Source: Gp6-AA40 sp963772955 (GTDB lineage Bacteria; Acidobacteriota; Vicinamibacteria; Vicinamibacterales; UBA2999). Taken from it: a DNA stretch of 64,000 bases. This document shows positions 15,580-22,612 of this stretch, piece after piece (the stretch's first letter is position 1; every line of letters begins with the position of its first letter). Under the pieces are notes generated by a model that made no database searches, was not told the DNA's origin, and was given only the letters and a program-made list of their open reading frames with translations. Position numbers and translations under genes: made by a program. The DNA lies in the NCBI GenBank assembly GCA_963772955.1, contig CAVYZF010000003.1:186001-250000 (forward strand), written 5' to 3'.

Positions 15580-18446
15580 GACGTCTTCGATCGATTTGAA
15601 GCGCCCGGCGGGCCGCAGTTCGACTGTCCATTCATGTGAGCAGATGTTGCAGTAGTACCTTCGAACCGGGATCCGGGGTCCGGGATCCCGGACCCGGGTC
15701 CCGGATCCCGGGTCCCGTCACCAACTACTTCGATCATCGACTCATCGTCACAGCCGCACTTCGCGCACAGCGGTGGCGGGGCAACTGTCTTCGTTCGATC
15801 GAATGCAGCCATCGCCTGCCCCGTGTCCCTTCGCAAGCCGTTGACGTACATGAAGCCGATGCGAATCCCGCCATCCTCCTCGACGCGACAGAGCCAGTCG
15901 GATTGCTGCACGTCGATCGGGTGGAAGCGGACGCCGCGGCGCTGCGCATCCTTGACGAGCGTCGCGGGGTGATAGAACCCCATCGGCTGGTTGTTGAGGA
16001 GAGCCGTATAGAACGCGGACGGGTAATACACCTTGAGATATGCGCTCGCGTAGGCCAGCAACGCGAAGCTCGCCGCGTGCGATTCGGGAAATCCGTAGAG
16101 CGCGAACGACGTGATCGAGGTGATGATCCGCTCCGCAGTCTCGCCAGTGATGCCGTTCCGCGCCATGCCGTCGCGCAGCTGCACCTCGATCTGCTTCATC
16201 CGTTTCTCGGAGCGCTTGAAGCCCATCGCGCGACGCAGCTCTTCGGCCTGACCACCCGTGAAGCCAGCGGCAACCATCGCCATCCGAAGCAGCTGTTCCT
16301 GAAAGAGCGGCACACCGAGTGTTCGCCTGAGCACAGGCTCCAGCGACGGATGCAGTGGCACGACTTCTTCTCTACCCGACCGTCGATTGAGATAGGGATG
16401 CACCATCTGCCCGACGATGGGCCCGGGACGAATGATGGCGACTTCGACGACGAGATCGTAGAAGTGCGTCGGTTTGAGCCGCGGGAGCGTGGCCATCTGC
16501 GCGCGCGACTCGACCTGGAAGACCCCGATCGTGTCGGCCTTCTGCAGCAGGTCGTAGACAGCGGGATCGTCGGGGGGAAGATGCGCGAGATCAAATCTCG
16601 GGACTCGGGACTCGGGACTCGGGGCTCGGGCTCCTTGAGAACTTTCGAATTCCGAATCCCGAATCCCGAATCCCGAATCCCGAATCCCGGTATTGACCAG
16701 CTCGATCGCATCCTGCAGAACGGCCATCATGCCGAGTCCGAGCAGATCGACTTTGACGATGCCCATGTCAGCGCAGTCGTCTTTGTCCCACTGAATGACG
16801 ACGCGCCCGGGCATACTGGCGGGCTCGAGCGGCACGACTGAATCGAGCTCGCCCTGCGACACGACCATGCCTCCGGAATGCTGACCGAGATGGCGCGGCA
16901 GATCCTGGATGGACATCCACAGCTCGGCAAACGCGCGCACGCGCGGCATGTCGAGCGAGAGACCGGCGGCTTCCATATTGCGCGCCAGCGTCTCGTTGGG
17001 ATCGGTGAACTCGAAGGCGTGCATCACCTTCGCAAGCCGATCGATGCGCTCTTCGTCGAGCGACAGCGCCTTCCCCACTTCGCGTGCCGCGCTCTTGCCG
17101 CGATACGTGATGACGTTAGCGGTCATCGCCGCCCCGCGCTGTCCGTACTTCTCGTAGACGTGCTGAATGACCCGCTCGCGCCGATCGCCGCTCGGCAGAT
17201 CGAGATCGATGTCGGGCCACTCGCCGCGCTCCTCGGACAGGAAGCGCTCGAACAGTAGCTCCATCTTGATGGGATCGACCGCCGTGATCCCGAGGCTGTA
17301 GCAGACGGCGCTGTTGGCGGCCGACCCGCGGCCCTGCACGAGGATGTCCTGCTGCCGGCAGTAATTGACGATGTCCCAGACGATCAGGAAGTAGCCAGCG
17401 AGATCGAGTTTCTCGATGAGATCGAGCTCGCGGGACATCTGCGCGCGCGCCTTGTCGTGATACGGGCGATAGCGATCGCGCGCGCCCACTTCCGTCATAT
17501 GGCGCAGAAACGACGCCGCAGTCTCGCCTGACGGCACGGGATAGATCGGGAAGCGATATCCCAGATCCGCCATCGTGTATTCGAGCCGCTCGGCGAGCGT
17601 TCGCGTGCCCGCGATCGCTTCGGGAAGATCGGAGAAGAGCTCCGCCATCATCTCGGGCGACTTGAGGTAGCGCTCGGCGTTTCGCGCCAGTCGTCGTCCG
17701 GCGGCATCGAGCGTGGTGTGATGCCGTACGCAGGTGAGCACGTCGAAGAGCGGACGATCGGCCGACGTCGCGCAGCGCACGTCGTTGGTGGCGATGATCG
17801 GCACGCGAAACCCGCGTGCGAGCTCGACGAGCGCCGCGTTCTCACATTCCTCGTCACGCAGGAGGTGACGGTGCAGCTCGACGCACACGTTGCCACGACC
17901 GAACAGACCGACCAGTCGATCGAGCAACCCCCCGACGCCGTGATGTCGCGCATCGAGCAGCGGACGGCCCGCGAGCGCGACGAGCCCGGTGGTGAAGCCC
18001 TCGAACTCCTCGAGCGAGAGCGCCCCTTCGCCTTTCGGTGCGCGCAGCTTCATGCGGGTGACGAGGCGACAAAGATTCTTGTAACCCTCAGCGGAAGCCA
18101 CTAAAACTGGCAACCGCCACGTCGTGCGACTCTCACCCCCACGACCCACAGAGGCACCGAGGCTCTGAGGAGATTTATTCGGTTTTCTCTGTGCCTCTGT
18201 GCCTCGGTGTGACGGAGGTGGGGAAAGTTGTCGCGAAAACTCGATCGTCAGCTCTGCCCCGATGATCGCGCGGAGTCCTGCCTGCTTCGCAGCCTTATGA
18301 AACCTCGGTGCACCGTAGACGCCATCGGCATCGAGCAATGCGAGCGCCGGATAGCCGAGCGATGCCGCACGCTCGACAAGCGCTTCGGGCAACGAGGCGC
18401 CCTGAAGAAAGCTGAAGGCCGATGCGGCGTGGAGCTCGATGTACAT
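15546..18446 (-). CDS. dnaE2: Error-prone DNA polymerase III alpha subunit DnaE2, main part (frameshifted)
   Basis: Catalytic subunit of SOS mutagenic repair, working with ImuA and ImuB. Visible: N-terminal PHP domain from MYIELHAASAFSFLQGAS, NLCRLVTRMKLRAPKGEG, the polymerase acidic motif PDIDLDL at about 411-416, GRGSAANSAVCY, the PRHLGQHSGGMV region, RPGPIVGQMVHPYL and FPESHAASFALLAYASAYLKVYYP. Homology then stops: an extra Cys-x2-Cys segment (LCAKCGCDDESMIEVV), then a heptamer array, after which the true C-terminus lies in another frame (14908-15666), and this frame runs to a stop at 15546 through nonsense residues. Three repeat insertions lie in frame (16597-16690, 18142-18214 and the array at the break). 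No Shine-Dalgarno: the start is preceded by an ACCAACC array. Confidence 0.87.
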   Translation of the reverse strand: MYIELHAASAFSFLQGASLPEALVERAASLGYPALALLDADGVYGAPRFHKAAKQAGLRAIIGAELTIEFSRQLSPPPSHRGTEAQRKPNKSPQSLGASVGRGGESRTTWRLPVLVASAEGYKNLCRLVTRMKLRAPKGEGALSLEEFEGFTTGLVALAGRPLLDARHHGVGGLLDRLVGLFGRGNVCVELHRHLLRDEECENAALVELARGFRVPIIATNDVRCATSADRPLFDVLTCVRHHTTLDAAGRRLARNAERYLKSPEMMAELFSDLPEAIAGTRTLAERLEYTMADLGYRFPIYPVPSGETAASFLRHMTEVGARDRYRPYHDKARAQMSRELDLIEKLDLAGYFLIVWDIVNYCRQQDILVQGRGSAANSAVCYSLGITAVDPIKMELLFERFLSEERGEWPDIDLDLPSGDRRERVIQHVYEKYGQRGAAMTANVITYRGKSAAREVGKALSLDEERIDRLAKVMHAFEFTDPNETLARNMEAAGLSLDMPRVRAFAELWMSIQDLPRHLGQHSGGMVVSQGELDSVVPLEPASMPGRVVIQWDKDDCADMGIVKVDLLGLGMMAVLQDAIELVNTGIRDSGFGIRDSEFESSQGARAPSPESRVPRFDLAHLPPDDPAVYDLLQKADTIGVFQVESRAQMATLPRLKPTHFYDLVVEVAIIRPGPIVGQMVHPYLNRRSGREEVVPLHPSLEPVLRRTLGVPLFQEQLLRMAMVAAGFTGGQAEELRRAMGFKRSEKRMKQIEVQLRDGMARNGITGETAERIITSITSFALYGFPESHAASFALLAYASAYLKVYYPSAFYTALLNNQPMGFYHPATLVKDAQRRGVRFHPIDVQQSDWLCRVEEDGGIRIGFMYVNGLRRDTGQAMAAFDRTKTVAPPPLCAKCGCDDESMIEVVGDGTRDPGPGSGIPDPGSRFEGTTATSAHMNGQSNCGPPGASNRSKTSCSEPACVVTS
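15667..15717. repeat. Seven-unit heptamer array at the dnaE2 frame break
   Basis: On the minus strand: GGGACCC, GGGATCC, GGGACCC, GGGTCCG, GGATCCC, GGACCCC, GGATCCC, GG, in exact 7-bp register and nearly palindromic overall. The reading frame upstream and the homologous frame downstream differ by two bases, so +7 or -14 would join them. Confidence 0.85.
16597..16690. repeat. Inverted heptamer array inside dnaE2, GGGACTC / GAATCCC
   Basis: Four GGGACTC-type units, an unrelated centre of about 25 bp, then five GAATCCC units in the opposite orientation. It is in frame and adds a TGIRDSGFGIRDSEFE-like loop between the IELVN helix and the LPPDDPAVYDLL motif of DnaE2. Confidence 0.85.
18142..18214. 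repeat. Octamer inverted element inside dnaE2, copy 2
   Basis: CGACCCAC, GAGGCACC units, an A/T-rich centre (AGATTTATTCGG), then CTCTGTGCCTCTGTGCC and GGTGTGACG. Same plan as the copies at 14823 and 18796 with degraded ends. It adds about 30 residues in frame in the PHP domain after ELTIEFSRQ. Confidence 0.75.
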
Positions 18447-18448
18447 CC

Positions 18449-18480
18449 GGATGGTGGTTGGTGGACGGTGGTTGGTGGGA
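18449..18480. repeat. ACCAACC heptamer array before the dnaE2 start codon
   Basis: On the minus strand: ACCAACC, ACCGTCC, ACCAACC, ACCATCC, GG, ATG. It fills most of the 48-bp gap between the imuB stop and the dnaE2 ATG, exactly where a ribosome-binding site should be; none is seen. Confidence 0.75.
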
Positions 18481-18494
18481 ATGCGGCATAGCCA

Positions 18495-19934
18495 CTAATC
18501 CACAACTCCTTCTAAGAACCATCTATCCGAATGGCGCTCGCGAAAGAGCCGATACGTCGGCCCATCCGCAAGCGCAACGTCCCACTCGTCGCGATCCCAT
18601 GGGCTCGGGATTCGGGTTTCCCACCAACCACCAGACGTTCGCCACGGGCCAGCGCACGAGTCGATGGCTCCCCCGCTCAAGCCGCGCGGCATGATCGAGA
18701 CGCTCGATGGCTTGCCTTGCTTCACGTGGACGCGAATAGGAACCGGGTGGCGGAAGCGGCGAAGTGCGAGGATCGGCGCAGCTGTCTCTGCTTCAACGAC
18801 ACACCGAGGCACTGAGGCACTGAGATCATTAATTAAGGTTTTTGCCTCGGTGGCTCTGTGCCTTTGTGTGTCGTCACGCTGGTGGCGAGCGTAGCCATCA
18901 GGTGGCATGAAAGATTTCATCGCAAACGCCCCGGGTTGCCACGAGTCGATCATTTCTGGCGATCCACAGCGCGTCTCTCCCATGAGCGCATGGAGACGTG
19001 CCATGAGCGTGGAGACCTGTTCCGGTGTGGGCAGCGGACGCGTCAGCAGCGAAAACTGGACGATGCGAGCCGGCGTCGGATCGACGGCCACCGTCACGCG
19101 ATCAATGGCTGCAGCGGGAGGGTTGGCTTCGAGATCGAGCAGCGCCAGCGTGCGGAGCGTGCGCGCGTCACGAATCGGCACCGGCAACTGTAGCGATCGC
19201 TCATGCACCTCGCGCGTCGTGCCGTCGATTTTGATCAAATGCAGTCGCACGTGCAGCACAGCAGCACCACGATCGCGCTGCACCAGGTGCGCCTCGAGTG
19301 ACTCCATCAGGCGACCGAGCACGAACGAGAGCGGCTCGAGTTCCTCAATCGGCCATTCGAGCTCGAGCGTCTGCTCGAACCGTTCTTCCGGTACGGCCGG
19401 CACGAGCGGCCGCGCGTCTTCGCCACGAGCGAGGCGCTGCCAGTCCGTGTCCTGACGGCCAAGACGAGCCGCGAGATCGTCGGACGGCAATGCCGCGAGA
19501 TCGCCGAGCGTACGCAGGCCCCAATGACGGAATGTCACGAGCTGATCCGGGACCCGGGATCCGGGACTCGGGATCCGGGATCCGGGGCCCGGGACCCGAT
19601 CCAGATCGCCGAGCAGAGCGATCGGCAGCGGAGCGACAGCAGCGGCCTCGTTGCCTGGCTCCACGATCGTGAGACCGGCGCGATACCGCACGAGCAGTCG
19701 GGCAGCGGTTCTCGTACCCGCAATCGCGATGCGCACGCGCAGCCCGCGATCGGCTGCTGTTCGTCGCAGTTCTTCCGCAATCGTTCGCGCCTCACCGAAC
19801 AATCGCGTCAGGCCGTTCAGATCCAGCACGATTTCCGCGTGGCTGCATACTTCGATGCGCGGAGAGAACTCGCGCGCCACCTCCGCCAGAACATCAGGCG
19901 GAGCGCCTTCAACCGTCGACAACGCACCGAACAT
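18495..19934 (-). CDS. imuB: ImuB, Y-family polymerase-like mutagenesis factor
   Basis: About 479 residues. ImuB bridges DnaE2 to the beta clamp; it is related to Y-family polymerases but lacks their catalytic acids. Seen here: AREFSPRIEVCSHAEIVLDLNGLTRLFGEA, RGLRVRIAIAGTRTAARLLVR, FRHWGLRTLGDLAALPSDDLAARLG (helix-hairpin-helix) and the little-finger-like LVQRDRGAAVLHVRLHLIKIDGTTREVHERSLQLP; the end has YRLFRERHSDRWFLEGVVD. The start at 19934 is chosen because of an AGGTG site; a TTG eight codons earlier is also open. Three repeat insertions are in frame: GPGSRIPSPGSRVP, the octamer element after FMPPDGYA, and SGGWWETRIPSPW near the end. Confidence 0.85.
   Translation of the reverse strand: MFGALSTVEGAPPDVLAEVAREFSPRIEVCSHAEIVLDLNGLTRLFGEARTIAEELRRTAADRGLRVRIAIAGTRTAARLLVRYRAGLTIVEPGNEAAAVAPLPIALLGDLDRVPGPGSRIPSPGSRVPDQLVTFRHWGLRTLGDLAALPSDDLAARLGRQDTDWQRLARGEDARPLVPAVPEERFEQTLELEWPIEELEPLSFVLGRLMESLEAHLVQRDRGAAVLHVRLHLIKIDGTTREVHERSLQLPVPIRDARTLRTLALLDLEANPPAAAIDRVTVAVDPTPARIVQFSLLTRPLPTPEQVSTLMARLHALMGETRCGSPEMIDSWQPGAFAMKSFMPPDGYARHQRDDTQRHRATEAKTLINDLSASVPRCVVEAETAAPILALRRFRHPVPIRVHVKQGKPSSVSIMPRGLSGGAIDSCAGPWRTSGGWWETRIPSPWDRDEWDVALADGPTYRLFRERHSDRWFLEGVVD
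18600..18632. repeat. Short mixed heptamer array in imuB
   Basis: GGGCTCGGGATTCGGG units abut CCACCAACCACC units, so two unit families (GGGATTC and ACCAACC) touch each other. In frame in imuB. Confidence 0.65.
18796..18874. repeat. Octamer inverted element inside imuB, copy 3
   Basis: ACGACACAC, CGAGGCACTGAGGCAC units, A/T-rich centre around ATTAATTAAGG, GCCTCGGTGGCTCTGTGCC and GTGTGTCGT. The best-preserved copy: both ends match perfectly as inverted repeats. It adds about 26 residues in frame to ImuB. Confidence 0.8.
19546..19598. repeat. GGGATCC heptamer array in imuB
   Basis: Seven to eight units of GGGACCC/GGGATCC/GGGACTC/GGGGCCC type, in frame, coding a VPGPGSRIPSPGSRVP loop before the helix-hairpin-helix of ImuB. 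Confidence 0.8.
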
Positions 19935-19973
19935 GGAGCACCTCATCGCCGGGTCCAAAGAACAGGACCCGGC

Positions 19974-20762
19974 CTACGGCACGACCGCGCGTACGCGCAC
20001 GTCGCCATCAATCCGCTTCCGCGGCGACACCACCCGCACGCGGAGATCAACGCCTTGCAACAACCGGCTGCGATCGGAACCGCCCGCCCATGTCGATCGA
20101 CCAGCCAGCGACAACGTCAGCCCGCCGGCGCTGCGGGCCAATGGCTCCGGTGTCAGCAGCACACATGCCGTGTCACTCCCCTCGATGACGCGCTGCACGC
20201 GCGGCCACGTGGTGAACGGAATCTGCCTGAGCCTTGCCGGTGGCACATCAGCCAGATCGATCGCCACGAGACTGAACCCGCCAGCCTGCAGCACCAGGTT
20301 GAGCGCTTTGAGCGCGCGATCGGTGTCACGGTCGGGATCCGGGATCCGGGATCCGGGATCCGGGGACCTATCGTTCGATGTTCCGAATCCCGGGACCCGG
20401 GCCCCGGGCCCCGAGCCCCGGATCCACAGCAATCGATCGAGATCCACACCCGCTGCTGTGGCCGACGCGACGTCGAGCCGATCGCAGGTATCGATCAGAG
20501 CGACGATCTCGCCCCGTTGCGTGGCGGCTGCCATGAGCTGAAGCAGCAGCGTCATCCGTCCGGACGAGCACGGTCCGCTCAATTCCGATAAGTGACCGCG
20601 CGGCAGGCCTCCCCTCAGACAGGCGTCCACGAGGGGCACATTCATGGGAAGCAGCGACGCAGGATCCGTCCCCTCCCACGACGGCAGCGTTGTCGTCAGC
20701 GTGCGATCGAGTTTGCGGGCACGAAGGGCGGATTCGAGGACGGCAACAGCGGGATGCGCCAT
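19974..20762 (-). CDS. imuA: ImuA, RecA-like mutagenesis factor
   Basis: 262 residues, first gene of the imuA-imuB-dnaE2 operon. RecA/SulA-like fold: VPLVDACLRGGLPRGHLSELSGPCSSGRMTLLLQLMAAAT (a degenerate Walker A at GPCSSGRMT), GEIVALIDTCDRLDVASA (Walker B-like), GGFSLVAIDLADVP, WPRVQRVIEGSDTACVLLTPEPLARSAGGLTLSL. ImuA is thought to modulate recruitment in the mutasome rather than hydrolyse ATP strongly. A heptamer array (20333-20424) adds about 30 residues in frame between DLDRLLWIRG and RALKALNLVLQAGG. A promoter with flanking inverted 20-mers precedes it. Confidence 0.85.
   Translation of the reverse strand: MAHPAVAVLESALRARKLDRTLTTTLPSWEGTDPASLLPMNVPLVDACLRGGLPRGHLSELSGPCSSGRMTLLLQLMAAATQRGEIVALIDTCDRLDVASATAAGVDLDRLLWIRGSGPGARVPGFGTSNDRSPDPGSRIPDPDRDTDRALKALNLVLQAGGFSLVAIDLADVPPARLRQIPFTTWPRVQRVIEGSDTACVLLTPEPLARSAGGLTLSLAGRSTWAGGSDRSRLLQGVDLRVRVVSPRKRIDGDVRVRAVVP
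20333..20424. repeat. Inverted GGGATCC heptamer array in imuA
   Basis: Four to five GGGATCC units, a centre around CTATCGTTCGATGTTCC, then inverted GGGACCC/GGGCCCC units. In frame in imuA. Confidence 0.8.
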
Positions 20763-20763
20763 A

Positions 20764-20826
20764 ATTTTCGCTCTATCTTCGCCAGACTATACGATCGAAT
20801 TGAGATGGCGATCAAGAGGCGAAAAT
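20764..20826 (-). promoter_or_regulatory. imuA promoter with flanking inverted repeats (candidate SOS operator)
   Basis: In transcription direction: ATTTTCGCCTCTTGATCGCC (20826-20807), then a -10-like TATAGT (20791-20786) 18 bp after a -35-like TTGATC (20815-20810), then the near-exact inverse GGCGAAGATAGAGCGAAAAT (20783-20764) ending 1 bp before the ATG. Arms overlap the -35 and the start site, as for a repressor operator. It matches neither the proteobacterial CTGT-N8-ACAG nor the GAAC-N4-GTTC LexA box. Confidence 0.55.
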
Positions 20827-20838
20827 CACTCTGATTAT

Positions 20839-22188
20839 TCAATATTCAGTGAACTGTGACCGAAGGCCGAGAAAGACCGTCAGCACCAGCGCCGGCCACA
20901 GTTGAACCAGAAGGCGATCGACTGAGGTGGTGACGTGCCACGTGATGTCGAACGGCGTGGTGACGTAGACGACGTAATAGGACACGAGCATCAGGCCGAG
21001 AACCAGCGTCATCACTCGCACCGATCCGCCGACACGAACGGCCATCCAGATGGCTACGAGACTCACGAGCGGAAACACCGCGTAAGCGAACGGCGCACTC
21101 CAGCGCATCGCGTGCTGAGCCACCAACTCGATGACAGTGGCATGGCGAGCGGGATCCATGAGTCGCGTCAGGATGACCGTCAGCGACTGTCCCTCGACAA
21201 GGCCCGATGAGGGCGCCAGCGCCAGCTTGAACCACACAACCGCGATCAGAATCGGAGCGGCGCCGGCGATCGACCACAACAGCTGCCGGCCATCGCGACG
21301 ACGCACAGCGACGACGACAGCAACGAGGAACATCAGCAGCACAAAGACGACGCCTTCGTTCTTCGTCCATGCGGCCATCGCACTGGTCGATCCGGCGACG
21401 AAGGCCGGGATTCGGGATTCGGGGGTCGGGGTTCGAAGCACATCTCCAAAGGTCACGGCCACCGTCGAGACGATGAAGCACGCCAGTGGGACATCTGCAG
21501 CCTGCGACGGCACCTGCGTGAGAAACGTCGTGGCGCCAAGCATCACTGCGCCGGCGATCCATCTACGCTGACCATCCAGCGTCGTCACCACGAGCGTCAC
21601 GCACGCGATCCCGAAGACCATCGCGATCAGCGCAGGACCGAGCGTCGATTCGTGCCCCGCATAGGCCCACACGCGGGCGACTGATGCCGGCAGCAGCAAC
21701 GGGTAATCAGGCTGCGACCACGCAATCGAAAGGAACTCGCGCCAGGATCCATCACCACCGCGAAACAGAAACCGCGCGTGCTGGTTCCAGATCGCCCACG
21801 CATCCCAGTCGCCATGCGGCGCGGCCAGGGACGATGCGACAGCCGACGCAAGGGCGACGATCGCAATCACACCGAATGTCACAGGCAGGAGCCAGGGCTC
21901 TCGGCTCTGGGCTTTCGGCTCTGGGCTCTTGGCGGCCGATGTCGTCCACCAACTGAGCGCGGCGACAATCGCCCAGGTCGCGACGTCGATCAGAACGAAA
22001 GCACGGCTCACCGGTGCGATTCCACTGAAGATGAGAGCGGTGGACACGACCGAGGAGAAACCAATGCCGAGGCACAGCGCGAGTGCAAGAGACGCAACGG
22101 CCGCCCGCGCGCGCATGACTCCCGCCGACCGATACAGGACGACTCCGATCGCGCACGCGGGGAGCAGCAACGCGATCGCCTCTCGCAT
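20839..22188 (-). CDS. Multi-pass membrane protein, GT-C glycosyltransferase-like
   Basis: 449 residues with about 10-11 hydrophobic segments. The periplasmic loop GDWDAWAIWNQHARFLFRGGDGSWREF contains the acidic Asp-x-Asp-like pair (GDWDAW) and is followed by QPDYPLLLPASVARVWAYAGHES, a pattern of RgtA-to-D/dolichyl-phosphate-mannose type GT-C enzymes, which transfer sugars from lipid-linked donors outside the membrane. A TKNEGVVFVLLMFL segment is also typical. Two heptamer arrays lie in frame (SPEPKAQSREP and TPTPESRIP loops). It overlaps the next upstream gene by TAATG, implying translational coupling. Acceptor and donor are unknown. Confidence 0.7.
   Translation of the reverse strand: MREAIALLLPACAIGVVLYRSAGVMRARAAVASLALALCLGIGFSSVVSTALIFSGIAPVSRAFVLIDVATWAIVAALSWWTTSAAKSPEPKAQSREPWLLPVTFGVIAIVALASAVASSLAAPHGDWDAWAIWNQHARFLFRGGDGSWREFLSIAWSQPDYPLLLPASVARVWAYAGHESTLGPALIAMVFGIACVTLVVTTLDGQRRWIAGAVMLGATTFLTQVPSQAADVPLACFIVSTVAVTFGDVLRTPTPESRIPAFVAGSTSAMAAWTKNEGVVFVLLMFLVAVVVAVRRRDGRQLLWSIAGAAPILIAVVWFKLALAPSSGLVEGQSLTVILTRLMDPARHATVIELVAQHAMRWSAPFAYAVFPLVSLVAIWMAVRVGGSVRVMTLVLGLMLVSYYVVYVTTPFDITWHVTTSVDRLLVQLWPALVLTVFLGLRSQFTEY
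21406..21434. repeat. GGGATTC heptamer array in the GT-C-like gene
   Basis: GGGATTC, GGGATTC, GGGGGTC, GGGGTTC; in frame, coding a TPTPESRIPAF loop between membrane segments. Confidence 0.75.
21894..21931. repeat. GGGCTCT heptamer array in the GT-C-like gene
   Basis: GGGCTCT, CGGCTCT, GGGCTTT, CGGCTCT, GGGCTCT in 7-bp register; in frame, coding SPEPKAQSREP in the first cytoplasmic or periplasmic loop. Confidence 0.75.
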
Positions 22189-22583
22189 TACTGCGTACGC
22201 CTCTGATACACGCGGTAGCCTTCTTTGGAAGTCGCAACAGGCTCGAAGCCGACGAGCCGCGCGTCGCCAGCCGCGCGCGCTGCGTCAGGCGCCACGATCA
22301 CGAATTCCAGATCGGTCCGCTTCTCGACGACACGCGGGGCGAGCGTGTACTGCGCCACGTAGTACGTCATCACACGATCGGCGCGGTCGTCGTCAGTGTC
22401 GTAGCGAAGAAAACCGACTGGCCCTGAGAGTGGCAATGCACGCGACAGCGCCCGAAACTCCGCCTCGAGGGCCGCCACTGGATCCGCGCCACGCATCATC
22501 GCGTAGCGGCCCGCGGTTATCACAGACACGAGTGCCCAGACAACTACGACGAGAGAGATTGCGCGCGTGAGCGAAGGACGCAC
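22188..22583 (-). CDS. Small membrane-anchored protein of unknown function
   Basis: 131 residues: a single N-terminal hydrophobic anchor (RAISLVVVVWALVSVITAGRYAMM) followed by a soluble domain with EAEFRALSRALPLSGPVGFLRYDTDDDRADRVMTYYVAQYTLAPRVVE and LEFVIVAPDAARAAGDARLVGFEPVATSKEGYRVYQRR. It is translationally coupled (TAATG overlap) to the GT-C-like membrane protein, so the two probably form a unit in envelope glycan assembly; small proteins like this regularly accompany such membrane proteins in Acidobacteria. GTG start. Only 29 bp separate it from the divergent LLM gene, so both promoters overlap. Confidence 0.6.
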   Translation of the reverse strand: MRPSLTRAISLVVVVWALVSVITAGRYAMMRGADPVAALEAEFRALSRALPLSGPVGFLRYDTDDDRADRVMTYYVAQYTLAPRVVEKRTDLEFVIVAPDAARAAGDARLVGFEPVATSKEGYRVYQRRTQ

Positions 22584-22612
22584 CGGAACAAAGTGTAGGA
22601 CAATGCAGAGAG

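Noticed and set aside
15331..20424. Possible CRISPR array
   Set aside because: The repeats are tandem heptamers without unique spacers of constant length and sit inside reading frames; there are no cas genes in the window.
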